Shown piece after piece: positions 42,414-52,110 of a stretch of 62,491 nt of DNA. A model generated the notes under the pieces. It saw only the letters and a list, made by a program, of their open reading frames with translations, had not been told where the DNA came from and searched no databases. Origin of the DNA: an uncultured Alphaproteobacteria bacterium. GTDB taxonomy: Bacteria; Pseudomonadota; Alphaproteobacteria; RF32; CAG-239. Made by a program: the position numbers and the translations under genes. The stretch is from NCBI GenBank assembly GCA_949297415.1, contig CASFSV010000035.1, forward strand, positions 1 to 62,491, given 5' to 3'. Each line of letters begins with the position of its first letter. Position 1 is the first letter of the stretch.

Positions 42414-43388
42414 ATGAGAATATTTCGTAAGCTCCTATTGTTGTTGTTTTTTATGATGGCTTTAGGAGCTTTTTTGTGTGTCTGGATTAGTCGACAAATT
42501 ACACAAGTTTATCCAATTTCTCCGCAAATTGAGGTTGTTGTTCCTAAAGGTGCAGGTTTGAACCATACGGCTCGGCTGTTGCAGGATAAAGGGGTTATTC
42601 GTGAGGCTTTCTTGTTTGTTCTTTATGTGCGCTTGAAAGGATTGGCCGGACAAATTAAAGCCGGTGAATATGCTTTTTCAGGGGAGCTTTCCTTAAAAGA
42701 TGTGGCTCATCGTTTGACAGACGGAGATGTTATTGTGCGCACCATCACAATTCCTGAAGGGAAAGCTTTAGTTGAAATTAAAAAGATTTTACAAGATAAT
42801 CCTTATTTGACGGGCGAGATTACTTTGGAGCTTAAAGAAGGAGAAATTTTGCCCGAAACTTATCATTTCTCTCGTGGCGAATCTCGGAATAGTATTCTTA
42901 GAAAAGCTAAACAGGCTATGCAGTATGAACTCAAAAAGGCTTTTGATGGTAGAGATACAAATTCTCCGCTTAAGTCTGAAAAAGAATTGCTGATATTAGC
43001 GAGTATTATCGAAAAAGAAACGGGAATCGCTTCGGAACGTGGTAAAGTTGCTTCCGTATTTGTTAATCGCTTAAATTTGGGAATGAAATTGCAAACAGAT
43101 CCGACGGTTATTTATGCGGTAACAAAAGGGCAAATGAATTTGGGACGACCTCTCTATCGTAAGGATTTGGATTTTGATTCGCCTTATAATACTTATCGTT
43201 ATGTCGGCCTTCCTCCAGAGCCGATTTGCAGTCCAGGTAGAGATGCTTTGTATGCGGCGGCTCATCCGGAAATGACTAAGTTTCTTTATTTTGTGGCTGA
43301 TGGCGTGACCGGTGGACATCGTTTTGCTAAGAGTTTAACCGAACATAATCGTAATGTTGCTCTTTATAGAAAAAAAATACGTAAATAA
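42414..43388 (+). CDS. mltG: Endolytic murein transglycosylase MltG
   Basis: Membrane-bound YceG-like enzyme that cuts nascent glycan strands and is thought to end their polymerisation. One N-terminal membrane helix, a LysM-like region, and the catalytic domain with the Glu in ASIIEKETGIASERGKVA (two short parts), then NRLNLGMKLQTDPTVIYA and YNTYRYVGLPPEPI. 324 aa. CAGG lies 6 bases before the ATG. Confidence 0.95.
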   Translation: MRIFRKLLLLLFFMMALGAFLCVWISRQITQVYPISPQIEVVVPKGAGLNHTARLLQDKGVIREAFLFVLYVRLKGLAGQIKAGEYAFSGELSLKDVAHRLTDGDVIVRTITIPEGKALVEIKKILQDNPYLTGEITLELKEGEILPETYHFSRGESRNSILRKAKQAMQYELKKAFDGRDTNSPLKSEKELLILASIIEKETGIASERGKVASVFVNRLNLGMKLQTDPTVIYAVTKGQMNLGRPLYRKDLDFDSPYNTYRYVGLPPEPICSPGRDALYAAAHPEMTKFLYFVADGVTGGHRFAKSLTEHNRNVALYRKKIRK

Positions 43389-43524
43389 GAATGTATCTGT
43401 TGATTGGTGAAATTATAGGTTTGTTTTTTCATCTGTGATAATTGTAAATTTTCTTTGCCTTTGTTTTATCTCAGGATATAAATTAGATATAAGTTAATCG
43501 AAGATTTTATTTCATGGGGTGATG

Positions 43525-44100
43525 ATGAAAGTTCTTGCAAAATTATTGAGCTTTTTAATGCCGATTAAAAAATATCGTAAACCGTTTCAGAGATGGTTGG
43601 AGAAAGTGTTATGGTGTGGAGAATATCACAATATTTATGTGTGGAAAATTCGTAAAACTGCAAAGTCTGTCGGGCAGAATTTGTGTGTTGCAGGTTCTAG
43701 TAAAGTTAATAAGAATACGACCATAGGAGATTGTGTTCGATTTCATGGTTTGAAAGTTACCGGTAAAGGAAATGTGCATATCGGTTCATATGTGATTTCA
43801 GCAGGAGATTGCCTTATTATTACTCAAAATCATAATTATGAGGGAAATGCTATTCCTTATGATGATACAATGATTGTTAAAGATGTGACGATTGGGGATT
43901 TTGTGTGGATTGGAGCGCGTGTGTTAATTTTGCCAGGTACGAAGATTGGGGAAGGGGCTATTATTCAAGGTGGTGCGGTTGTTCATGGGGAAATTCCTCC
44001 ATATGCTATTGTCGGTGGAAATCCGGCGAAAGTCTTTAAATATCGAGATATAGAGCATTTTAAGAAGCTTAAGGAGGAAGGTAAATTTTATAAAGGCTAA
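43525..44100 (+). CDS. Left-handed beta-helix acyltransferase (hexapeptide repeat)
   Basis: Hexapeptide-repeat units start near residue 65 (VGQNLCVAGSSKVNKN...) and the acceptor-side loop ITQNHNYEG has the His typical of the catalytic centre. The end VVHGEIPPYAIVGGNPAKVFKYR is the standard close of the family (serine acetyltransferase, maltose or sugar O-acetyltransferases, WbbJ-like). 191 aa; an N-terminal basic helix precedes the barrel. Two ATG and one GTG stand together; this ATG has GGGG 5 bases ahead. Likely a surface-sugar O-acetyltransferase, from the neighbourhood. Confidence 0.85.
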   Translation: MKVLAKLLSFLMPIKKYRKPFQRWLEKVLWCGEYHNIYVWKIRKTAKSVGQNLCVAGSSKVNKNTTIGDCVRFHGLKVTGKGNVHIGSYVISAGDCLIITQNHNYEGNAIPYDDTMIVKDVTIGDFVWIGARVLILPGTKIGEGAIIQGGAVVHGEIPPYAIVGGNPAKVFKYRDIEHFKKLKEEGKFYKG

Positions 44101-44114
44101 TGTTTGTTAAAATA

Positions 44115-44142
44115 AAAAACTCACAGAATAGTGAGTTTTTTA
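44115..44142. terminator. Bidirectional terminator between the acyltransferase and gph
   Basis: AAAAACTCAC pairs perfectly with GTGAGTTTTT (10 bp, AGAATA loop); A and T runs at both sides serve both convergent genes. Confidence 0.9.
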
Positions 44143-44162
44143 TTTATGAATTGACGGTGTTT

Positions 44163-44795
44163 TTATAGGTGTTGGAGCAGTTCCTCGGGCTTATCAATAA
44201 TTGTTTGAGCGTTTAGTTGCTGTAAAGTGGCTTTGGTCCTGAAGCCCCATGAAACACTGATACATGGAACTCCTGCATTGTTGGCGGTGGCGATATCCAC
44301 TTCCGAATCACCTACATAAATGTTTGCTTCGTTTTCGGCGTGTTGTTCTTTGATTAAGGCGAAAACAGCGTCTGGTGCCGGTTTTTTCTTGACAGTATCG
44401 GTTACCCCTTGTGCATAATCAATCAAACCGCCAAAGAATTTTTTAGCTAAAGCTTTCACTCCTTCATCAAATTTATTGGATACAATTCCCATTTTTATAC
44501 CTTTTTGTTGTAGGGTTTTTAACAGAGGAATTATTCCTTCGTATGGGGCTGTGTAATCATTTAAATGTTCGGAATAGTAGTTTTTAAATGTGGCAAAAAT
44601 TTTTGAAAATTCAGGATTACTCTTGCCGTTGGGAATGGCTCCTGCGACAAGCATATCTATTCCGTTGCCGAGTAAAGCCAATGTTTCTTGTTCGTTCTTT
44701 TGTGGCAAATTGTGCGCTTTTAAGGCGTGATTTAAGGCTATTTCTAAATCTTTTGCGGTGTTTAATAAGGTACCATCTAAATCAAAAATTATCAT
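44163..44795 (-). CDS. gph: Phosphoglycolate phosphatase-like HAD hydrolase
   Basis: HAD-superfamily phosphatase of the Gph type, which removes phosphoglycolate formed in DNA end repair. IIFDLDGTLLNT gives the nucleophile Asp5 and acid/base Asp7; IVSNKFD is motif II, KKKPAPD holds motif III Lys, and VGDSEVDIATANNAG motif IV. The helical cap lies at about residues 15-80. 210 aa. The real substrate could be another small phosphate ester. It is downstream of polA on the same strand with a 29-base gap, a sensible DNA-repair pairing. Confidence 0.88.
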   Translation of the reverse strand: MIIFDLDGTLLNTAKDLEIALNHALKAHNLPQKNEQETLALLGNGIDMLVAGAIPNGKSNPEFSKIFATFKNYYSEHLNDYTAPYEGIIPLLKTLQQKGIKMGIVSNKFDEGVKALAKKFFGGLIDYAQGVTDTVKKKPAPDAVFALIKEQHAENEANIYVGDSEVDIATANNAGVPCISVSWGFRTKATLQQLNAQTIIDKPEELLQHL

Positions 44796-44824
44796 TTTTT
44801 CCTCTTTGTTTTAATTAGCTAATT

Positions 44825-47557
44825 CTAATGTGCTTCGCCCCAATTGTTGCCGATGCCTACATCTGCAATCAGAGGTACTTTTAATTCTATACCGGTGATG
44901 TTTTCCATTTCTTGTTTGATGAGAGCTGCGGCGGTTTCAACTTCATTTTCCGGAGCTTCAAAGACCAACTCATCGTGAACTTGCAGTAGCATTTTGGTTT
45001 GTAGGCCGGATTGCCTTAATTTGGCATATATGCGGTTCATTGCCAGTTTGATGATATCGGCGGCTCCGCCTTGTATTGGGGCGTTAATCGCGGCGCGTTC
45101 CGCAAATGAAGATACTCGTTTGTTGCTGTCTTGAATACCATAAATGCTGATTTTGCGATTAAAAGGTGTAGTTACAAAACCGTTTTGACGTGCAAAGTTG
45201 ATGGTCTTTTCCATATAGGTTTTGACTTCCGGCATATTGGCAAAATATGCGTCAATATAGCGTTGAGCTTCGGCTGGTGTGCTTTCTATTTCTTTAGATA
45301 AACCAAAGGCAGAAATGCCATAAACAATTCCAAAATTGATAGCTTTGGCTCGGCGACGATGATTTGCATCTACTTCGTCATACGGAATGCCAAATACTTG
45401 AGCTGCGGTTTTGCGGTGAATGTCAACATTTTCCTGGAATGCTTCTTGTAAGAATTTGACATCGGCAATAGTGGCTAATAGTCTTAATTCTACTTGAGAA
45501 TAGTCGGCTGCGATTAGTTTGCATCCTGGTTTGGCGATAAAGCATTCTCTGATTTCTCTCCCAATCGGTGTACGCACCGGAATATTTTGTAAATTCGGAT
45601 TTAATGATGACAGGCGACCGGTGTTGACCGAAATTTGGCTGTATGTGGTGTGAACTCGATTTTGCTTGTCTATCAGAGAGAGGAGGGCTGTTGTGTAGGT
45701 CGATTTTAATTTTTGATATTGCCGCCACTCTAAAATCTTGCGAGGTAATTCGTGTTCTTCTGCCATTTGTTCTAATACTTCCGCACTGGTGTTTAATGAG
45801 CCAGATGTATGTTTTTTGCCTTTAAGCCCTAATTTTGTATATAAAATCTCACCAATTTGTTTGGGGGAACTTAGATTAAATTCTTCTCCGGCTAGAGCGT
45901 AGATTTCTGCGGATAATTTATTCATTTCAGCATCAAAACGAGTGTCTAATTGCTTTAGCTTTAGAGTATCGAGCATTACACCCTCTCTTTCCATGCTGTG
46001 CAACACTCTTGAAAGCGGGCGGTCTATTTGTTCATATACATAAAGCTTCTTCTCCGATAATAATTGTGCGTGAAAATGTTTGTGAAGGCGATAAATTAAA
46101 TCCGCTTCTTCTGCAAAGAAAGTTGTGACTTCTTCTAAAGGCATCGCTTTAAAATCCGTCTTTTTATATTCGGGAGCGGCACTCTTTAGGGTGATATCTA
46201 ATATATCGGCGGATAAATTCGGTAAAGCGTGCGTAATCGATGAACTGTTTATATCGTATGACATAATTGCGATATCATCATATGGGAAAGTCTCCTGTTC
46301 TTGTTTTAATTCTTTTTCCAGTAAACGTAGGTTTTCTTTTATGTTCAGGGAAATTTTGAGGATTTCGGGATTGCTTAGTAAAGGTAGTAAAAATCGTTTT
46401 AATTCAGATAGTTTAATACCTTTTTGGGTGCTTACTATAGGGGCAAATAAATCGGTTGCCTGACTACTTTCTTGCGTGATTGGAATGTAATAAGCAATGG
46501 CGTTATCAAGACCTATTGAAATTCCCAGAAATGTATTGTCGATTATATAAGGTTTGAAAGCAAAAGAATTATTCTTGAGGATTTGATTTTGTAAATCTTG
46601 CAGCTCTTGCGGTGTTTGGATGAGTTTATAAACGGCAGTTAATTTCTTTTCTTCCGGCAAAGCGCAACATCTTTGTTTGAGCCAGTTTGTTGCTTTGTTC
46701 TTCAAGCTCTTAAAAGCGTGGCGGTCTAATAGGTTAATCAAAATATCTTCATGCGGAGCCATGCAGCGCAAGTCTTTTAATTGCACCTCTACAGGAACGT
46801 CGGCTTTTAGGGTGACCAGTTTTTGCGATATTAAAGCGTCTTCTTTATGGCTTATTACTAATTCTCTACGCTTGTTTTGTTTGATTTCTTCGGCGTGTTC
46901 CAATACTCCTTCCAGCGAACCGAACATATTTACTAATTCGGCGGCGGTCTTTAATCCAATACCGGGAATGCCAGGGATATTATCGGTCGAATCTCCGGCT
47001 AGGGCTTGCACATCGGTTACTTGTTCTGGATAAACGCCAAACTTTTCTTTGACATCTTCGGGGGTGAAAAATTTGTTTTTCATCCCATCATAGAATTTCA
47101 CTCCGGGGCGGATTAACTGCATTAGGTCTTTATCTGCCGATACAATGGTGACTTCTTTATTCTCTCTTAAAGCTAAATCGGTATAGGTGGCGATTAAGTC
47201 GTCGGCTTCATATCCTTCCATTTGTAACCAATGTAAATTTAAGGCTTCGACAACTTCATGTATGAGCGCAAATTGCGGCTTTAATTCCGGTGGAAGTTCA
47301 GGTCGAGTGGCTTTGTATTCAGGAAAAAACTCGTTACGGAAATTTTGGCGTTTCGCATCGAATAAAACGAGGCAATAATCGCATTTGATGTTGGCGGTTA
47401 AGCTTAAAAACATATTTAAAAAGCCATATACCGCATTTACCGGCAAACCTTCGGGATTGGTCATCATGGGGCTTGCAAAAAATGCGCGGAAAATGTAGCC
47501 CGAACCATCAATTAAGCATACTTTTTCTTTATTGTCTTCCGTTATTGCTTCTGTCAT
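44825..47557 (-). CDS. polA: DNA polymerase I with degenerate proofreading domain
   Basis: Fills gaps in repair and removes Okazaki primers. The 5'-nuclease domain (about 1-300) has CLIDGSGYIFRAFFA, GYEADDLIATY and AGDSTDNIPGIPGIGLKTA. The polymerase domain has motif A ADYSQVELRLLA, motif B RRRAKAINFGIVYGISAFG and motif C VHDELVFE. In the 3'-5' exonuclease fold between them, the three catalytic motifs are lost: FAFDTET has become FAFKPYI, LKYD has become IKEN, and YAAEDAD has become FFAEEAD. 910 aa. The ATG is chosen because GAGGA lies 7 bases ahead; a start 27 codons earlier is rejected. Confidence 0.96.
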   Translation of the reverse strand: MTEAITEDNKEKVCLIDGSGYIFRAFFASPMMTNPEGLPVNAVYGFLNMFLSLTANIKCDYCLVLFDAKRQNFRNEFFPEYKATRPELPPELKPQFALIHEVVEALNLHWLQMEGYEADDLIATYTDLALRENKEVTIVSADKDLMQLIRPGVKFYDGMKNKFFTPEDVKEKFGVYPEQVTDVQALAGDSTDNIPGIPGIGLKTAAELVNMFGSLEGVLEHAEEIKQNKRRELVISHKEDALISQKLVTLKADVPVEVQLKDLRCMAPHEDILINLLDRHAFKSLKNKATNWLKQRCCALPEEKKLTAVYKLIQTPQELQDLQNQILKNNSFAFKPYIIDNTFLGISIGLDNAIAYYIPITQESSQATDLFAPIVSTQKGIKLSELKRFLLPLLSNPEILKISLNIKENLRLLEKELKQEQETFPYDDIAIMSYDINSSSITHALPNLSADILDITLKSAAPEYKKTDFKAMPLEEVTTFFAEEADLIYRLHKHFHAQLLSEKKLYVYEQIDRPLSRVLHSMEREGVMLDTLKLKQLDTRFDAEMNKLSAEIYALAGEEFNLSSPKQIGEILYTKLGLKGKKHTSGSLNTSAEVLEQMAEEHELPRKILEWRQYQKLKSTYTTALLSLIDKQNRVHTTYSQISVNTGRLSSLNPNLQNIPVRTPIGREIRECFIAKPGCKLIAADYSQVELRLLATIADVKFLQEAFQENVDIHRKTAAQVFGIPYDEVDANHRRRAKAINFGIVYGISAFGLSKEIESTPAEAQRYIDAYFANMPEVKTYMEKTINFARQNGFVTTPFNRKISIYGIQDSNKRVSSFAERAAINAPIQGGAADIIKLAMNRIYAKLRQSGLQTKMLLQVHDELVFEAPENEVETAAALIKQEMENITGIELKVPLIADVGIGNNWGEAH

Positions 47558-47705
47558 TGTCTTGTCCTCATTTTTATTCCCTTTGCAATATAATGGCTTT
47601 ATTCTTTGCGGTAAAGGGAAAACTCGCGGTTTTGCCATTTTTGTTTACTTGGAGGTAATTTTGTGGTATTATATTAGGTAATTATTAAGGTATTAGCGGA
47701 GAACG

Positions 47706-49289
47706 ATGATGGATGAGGGATTTAATAGTATAGAAATGAGGGAATTACTTCCGGAATTGTTTGCCAGAGAAAAGAGTTTTTCTAAGCAAGATTACTATAA
47801 TGAGGTTATTCGTATTTGCCCAGAACTCAAAAAGAAATGGTATGAAACTATTCCTTCAGAAAAACAAATTCAAAAGATTGTTATGGATTATTATGGGGAT
47901 GGGTTGGTTGATGGTAAAAGTAGCATTCCAGAAGCGGAGAACGCTCTTGGTATACAAATTGGTGAAAGGTATAAATTTCCTCGTGGAATGACTGATTTGG
48001 AATATGCTAAAGATCATTTTTACAGATATGGTTTGTTTCCTAAGTTTCAGACAGATAATGGACGTTCCTCTTGTTTTCAAGTTTTTAAAAATAGTGATGG
48101 TACGGAAATAAAAAAGCCTGATAAAAAATTAGCTTATTTGCAGGCTTGGCGAAATTTGCATTATCCAGACAGAGAGGCCGTGCATCAAAGTTTGTTGAAG
48201 GATTGGGAGGAGTTGTGTGAACTTAATCCGCAACTTAAAAATGTTCAATTTGATAAATCTAAAATTTCTTCTCTGACTATGGCTGTGGCCGGGGTTAAGT
48301 ATGATTTTCCGCATAAAGATATTGAAATGTTTGTGCAAGAATATGAAAAAGGTGTTAAAAATATAGGTAAAAATCACAACGAACGCATTATGCGGGAATT
48401 AAAAGAAGCGGGGATTACTGATTTTAGACCTCATTGGGTTCCTAGTTCCAGTACTATTCAGATGATGGGGGAACGATTAAGAGAAAAAGAAGCTAAAAAC
48501 AAACAACAAGATATGGTGGCATTGGGAGAGGTTGCGGATAAAAGTACTCAAAATTTGGAGCAAAAGTTGGCAACCAAAGAAGGGGCGCATATGGCAAAAT
48601 TGACAGCTCAACAAGTGGCTAAACAAAAAGGTATTATCGCTAAGGCAGCTACCGCTAATGCTAAGTTTGATAAGGCTGTTGATAAAGCTGTTGAACGTGG
48701 GGCACAGGCTCTTAATAATACTAAAGTCGGTAAAGCTTATGAAAAAACAGCTCAGGTGGTTAGTGAAACGGCTGCAGCTAAAACTGTTTCTAAAACAGTT
48801 GAAAAAGTTACGCAAAAAGCAGCTCAAACTGCAGTAGGTAAAGCGGTTACCAAAACGGTTGCTAAAACCGCCGGTAGTGCTGTCGGTAAATCGGTTTTGA
48901 AAAAAATTCCATTAGTCAGCTTAGGTGCAGGAGCGTGGTTTGCTTGGGATAGAATTAAAAACGGCGATTGGAAAGGTGCTTGCGGTGAGTTGGCTTCCGG
49001 TGCGTTAGGTTGTTTGCCAGGTGTGGGAACAGCTGCAAGTACTGCTATTGATGTCGGCTTGGCTGCTAAGGATATTTCGGAGGTTGTTGCTGAAAATAAA
49101 CAAACTCAAACGTCTGAGGTAAGTGAAACTAAAACAGCGAAGGTGGGCAGAGCTCCTAAAAATTTGAGTAAACAAATTGAAGAACGTCTTAATGCGGAAA
49201 AAATAGAACAAAATGATAGTACTGCTGTACAAAAATTGACACCGACGCAGATTTCTTTCTTGCAAAAGCAAAAACAAAATTCTGCTTAG
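47706..49289 (+). CDS. Large uncharacterised protein with Lys/Ala/Val-rich repeats and a hydrophobic hairpin
   Basis: 527 aa in three parts. Residues 1-250 are folded and polar, with several Trp/Tyr-rich helices (KKKWYETIPSEKQIQKIV, YLQAWRNLHYPDREAV). Residues 270-400 are an amphipathic helix built of degenerate 8-11 residue units such as KTVEKVTQKAAQTAVGKAV. Residues 400-460 are hydrophobic and Gly/Ala-rich (LVSLGAGAWFAWDRIKNGD, GELASGALGCLPGVGTAAS, TAIDVGLAAKDI), like pore-forming or membrane-inserting hairpins. The tail is charged. GGAG precedes the tandem ATG. No signal peptide. Divergent from polA. I recognise no family; membrane activity is inferred. Confidence 0.78.
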   Translation: MMDEGFNSIEMRELLPELFAREKSFSKQDYYNEVIRICPELKKKWYETIPSEKQIQKIVMDYYGDGLVDGKSSIPEAENALGIQIGERYKFPRGMTDLEYAKDHFYRYGLFPKFQTDNGRSSCFQVFKNSDGTEIKKPDKKLAYLQAWRNLHYPDREAVHQSLLKDWEELCELNPQLKNVQFDKSKISSLTMAVAGVKYDFPHKDIEMFVQEYEKGVKNIGKNHNERIMRELKEAGITDFRPHWVPSSSTIQMMGERLREKEAKNKQQDMVALGEVADKSTQNLEQKLATKEGAHMAKLTAQQVAKQKGIIAKAATANAKFDKAVDKAVERGAQALNNTKVGKAYEKTAQVVSETAAAKTVSKTVEKVTQKAAQTAVGKAVTKTVAKTAGSAVGKSVLKKIPLVSLGAGAWFAWDRIKNGDWKGACGELASGALGCLPGVGTAASTAIDVGLAAKDISEVVAENKQTQTSEVSETKTAKVGRAPKNLSKQIEERLNAEKIEQNDSTAVQKLTPTQISFLQKQKQNSA

Positions 49290-49360
49290 CTAAAGTTAAA
49301 CTTTTTCTAACTAAAATGTGTTATAAACTATCTAAATAGTATGAAATAGGGCTTTTTAGA

Positions 49361-51226
49361 ATGAAAAAAATACGTTCAAATCGCAGAAAAATTAAGAAAA
49401 ATGCTGAACTTGACGATAGCGCAATTAAACGTAAGAAAAAATTGCGGCAGGCGGCGCGAAAAAGAGCTGTTCGAAAAAAGAATAATGGACGTTCATGGAA
49501 ATTTAAATTGTTCATGATTTTGTTGTGGTTGGCTCTTTTTATAGGGATTTTAGGGGGGCTGTTTGTTTTTTATTGCTACAAAACTTTACCGGATTTTTCT
49601 AAAGCAATTTATATTGAGCGGCAACCGGGGGTTAAAATTTTAGCTTCTGATGGACGCGAAATTACTTCTTATGGCGGTTTGTTTGCAGAACCCGTGAATG
49701 TGGATGAACTTCCTTCTTATGTTTATCAGGCGGTTATTGATACTGAAGATAGACGCTTTTTTAAACACAGCGGATTTGACTATATTGGTTTTGCTCGCGC
49801 TATGGCGGTTAATTTGGTTAAAATGAGATATGCGCAGGGGGCTTCGACTATTACTCAACAAGTGGCGAAAAATCTCTTTCTCACTCGTGAAAAAAGTATT
49901 AAACGTAAAGTTCAGGAGTATCTGTTGGCTCAATGGTTGGAAAAGCATTTTACCAAAAAACAAATATTGAATATTTATCTTAATCGTGTGTTTTTTGGCA
50001 GTGGGGCGTATGGACTTAATGCGGCGGCAAAACGTTTCTTTAATAAACAAGCTAAAGATTTAAATTTGCGCGAAGCGGCTATTTTGGCTGGCGCACTTAA
50101 AGCTCCGAGCCGATATAATTACCTTTCTAATAAATCACAAGCTTTGGCTCGTTCAGAAGTTGTATTAAAACTTATGCGGCGTGCAGGATCTATCTCGCTT
50201 AAAGAATGGGAAAATGCTATTAATCTACCTATCGGTGAAGCTAACAAAGATAAAATTTTAGGGGCTCGCTATTTTGGTGATTATATTATGGCGGAGCTTG
50301 CTAAATTGGTTAAAGTGTCTAATGAAGATATTTATGTTAAAACAACTTTAGATTATAATTTGCAACAACGTGCTGAATATCTTTTGCGTAAATATTTGCG
50401 ACAAAATGCTGATAAGCATGTAACCGAAGGTGCTGTCGTTATTTTGGATAGAAACGGTGCTATTAAAGCTATGGTCGGTGGTGCGGATTATAATAAAAGT
50501 CAATTTAATCGCGCTACGCAGGCTCTTAGACAAGCCGGTTCTTCTTTCAAATTATTTGTTTATTTAACGGCTTTTGAAAACGGATTTTCTCCTGATGAAT
50601 TACTTGCCGACGAGCCTATCCGTATTGATGATTGGGAACCGCAAAATTATGATAAAAAATTCAGAGGAGCTGTTAGTCTTAAACAGGCTTTTGCTCAATC
50701 GCTTAATGTGGCTACCGTTGATTTGGCGACATATCTTAATTTGGAAGATATTATTTCTATGGCCCTAAAACTCGGTATTACAACAGATGTAAAAGATGAA
50801 CCGGCTATTATTTTAGGTGCTGCCGAAGTGCGCGTTATTGATATGGCGACGGCTTATGCGGCGACGACGAATGGTGGGTTTGCCGTCTTTCCTTACGCTA
50901 TTCGGGAAGTGACTGATACGGATGGGTATAGATTGTATCAATATTCTTCTTCAGAAAGACAAAGAGTTTTGCAACCTCAAACTGTGCAAAATATTAACAT
51001 GCTCTTACGTGAAGTGGTGACAACGGGTACGGGAAAAAGAGCTCGCCATGTTAAAAATGCTCGCGGTAAAACCGGTACTTCGCAAAATTATCGTGACGCT
51101 TGGTTTATTGGTTCTAATGATAGATATACGGCGGCTGTTTGGGTGGGTAATGATGATAATTCCCCGATGGATGAAATTGGCGGTGGTACTTTGCCGACGC
51201 AAATTTGGGCTGAAATTATGAAGTAG
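49361..51226 (+). CDS. mrcA: Penicillin-binding protein 1A (bifunctional glycosyltransferase/transpeptidase)
   Basis: Polymerises and cross-links peptidoglycan. A very basic cytoplasmic tail (first 45 residues) and one membrane helix precede the GT51 domain with catalytic Glu in DTEDRRFFKHSGFD and GASTITQQVAKNLFL. The transpeptidase has the active Ser in GSSFKLF, SLN in QSLNVATVD, and GKTGTSQ. 621 aa. It lacks the OB-like insert of long class A proteins, so it resembles the shorter PBP1 forms; the symbol is therefore approximate. Confidence 0.93.
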   Translation: MKKIRSNRRKIKKNAELDDSAIKRKKKLRQAARKRAVRKKNNGRSWKFKLFMILLWLALFIGILGGLFVFYCYKTLPDFSKAIYIERQPGVKILASDGREITSYGGLFAEPVNVDELPSYVYQAVIDTEDRRFFKHSGFDYIGFARAMAVNLVKMRYAQGASTITQQVAKNLFLTREKSIKRKVQEYLLAQWLEKHFTKKQILNIYLNRVFFGSGAYGLNAAAKRFFNKQAKDLNLREAAILAGALKAPSRYNYLSNKSQALARSEVVLKLMRRAGSISLKEWENAINLPIGEANKDKILGARYFGDYIMAELAKLVKVSNEDIYVKTTLDYNLQQRAEYLLRKYLRQNADKHVTEGAVVILDRNGAIKAMVGGADYNKSQFNRATQALRQAGSSFKLFVYLTAFENGFSPDELLADEPIRIDDWEPQNYDKKFRGAVSLKQAFAQSLNVATVDLATYLNLEDIISMALKLGITTDVKDEPAIILGAAEVRVIDMATAYAATTNGGFAVFPYAIREVTDTDGYRLYQYSSSERQRVLQPQTVQNINMLLREVVTTGTGKRARHVKNARGKTGTSQNYRDAWFIGSNDRYTAAVWVGNDDNSPMDEIGGGTLPTQIWAEIMK

Positions 51227-51239
51227 AATTTACTGTTGC

Positions 51240-51590
51240 TTATACTCCGCGATCACGAATAAAACGTGTGCCGATTATGCTGCCGTTGGAAAATTTACCT
51301 CTAACTTCTATCAGATGATTGTTGAATTTGCGCCATTTGCTTATTGTAGAGCGATTGCGGGTAAATTCTAATTCAATATCTGCGGTACCACTTTCCATGG
51401 CTCGCTTGCTGTATCCTGAAAGTGTGCAATCTCTACTGCCTATACCGAAATCATTGCGTGCCAGTTGTATATAACCGCGACCATCTTGTTCAAAATATTT
51501 GCCACACCAGTTTTCTGTTTCTGCTGATGCTTTGGCGGCATAACTGTTGCTTAAACATAAAAATAGTAGCAGAAATGCCATATTTTTCAT
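51240..51590 (-). CDS. Small exported protein of unknown function
   Basis: 116 aa with a signal peptide of about 18-23 residues ending AKASA before ETENW. The mature 93 residues contain two cysteines (ENWCGKYF and SRDCTLSGY) that probably form a disulfide, and alternate short strands, with FSNGSIIGTRFIRDRG at the end. It looks like a small beta-rich periplasmic domain. GGAGGAG precedes the ATG. It converges on the PBP1A gene with only 13 bases between stops. I recognise no family. Confidence 0.78.
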   Translation of the reverse strand: MKNMAFLLLFLCLSNSYAAKASAETENWCGKYFEQDGRGYIQLARNDFGIGSRDCTLSGYSKRAMESGTADIELEFTRNRSTISKWRKFNNHLIEVRGKFSNGSIIGTRFIRDRGV

Positions 51591-51757
51591 TGTAGAACTC
51601 CTCCAATAGTTAATATTTGCTTAATTTATAAATTCTTTTTGTTTAATTGTCAATAGTTTTGTCTATAAAATCTGTGTTTTGGAAAAAAATATGTTTCTTT
51701 TTTGGTAGGTATAACTAGATTTGTCTGTTTTACATATAGTGGCTTTTATATAAAAAA

Positions 51758-51788
51758 ACAGATCGTTTTATATAGAAAAACGATCTGT
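51758..51788 (-). terminator. Terminator of the following minus-strand gene
   Basis: ACAGATCGTTTT pairs perfectly with AAAACGATCTGT (12 bp, 7-base loop); on the minus strand a seven-T run follows. Confidence 0.88.
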
Positions 51789-51816
51789 AAACCATACTTT
51801 GGTCTTGATTTTTCGG

Positions 51817-52110
51817 CTAGGGAGCGATGTGGCGTGTGGTATCTATAATTTGATAACACTGCGCAAACATTGCTGCAGAAATGCCGTAAATATCTAAATG
51901 GTTGGCGTGTAAATAGTCGCCGGCACTTAAATATTGCGGTCCATCGTGCCATGGGACTTCGTAACGGATGTCTTCTGCTAACTTTATGAATGTGTGCAGA
52001 CTTCTATCCGATTGTTGACGACTGTAACAGTAAACTATTTGGTAGTTGTACGGTTTGGATAATTCTAGTGCAAGATAATTTTGCAACTCTTCGTAAGTGT
52101 AAGTTTTCAT
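51817..52110 (-). CDS. Uncharacterised small cytoplasmic protein
   Basis: 97 aa, rich in Tyr, His and Gln. There is no signal peptide or membrane segment. The first part KTYTYEELQNYLALELSKP suggests a helix, then a strand YQIVYCYSRQQ. No clear Shine-Dalgarno precedes the ATG, only A/T bases. It has its own strong terminator, which supports it being a real gene. I do not recognise it. Confidence 0.62.
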   Translation of the reverse strand: MKTYTYEELQNYLALELSKPYNYQIVYCYSRQQSDRSLHTFIKLAEDIRYEVPWHDGPQYLSAGDYLHANHLDIYGISAAMFAQCYQIIDTTRHIAP

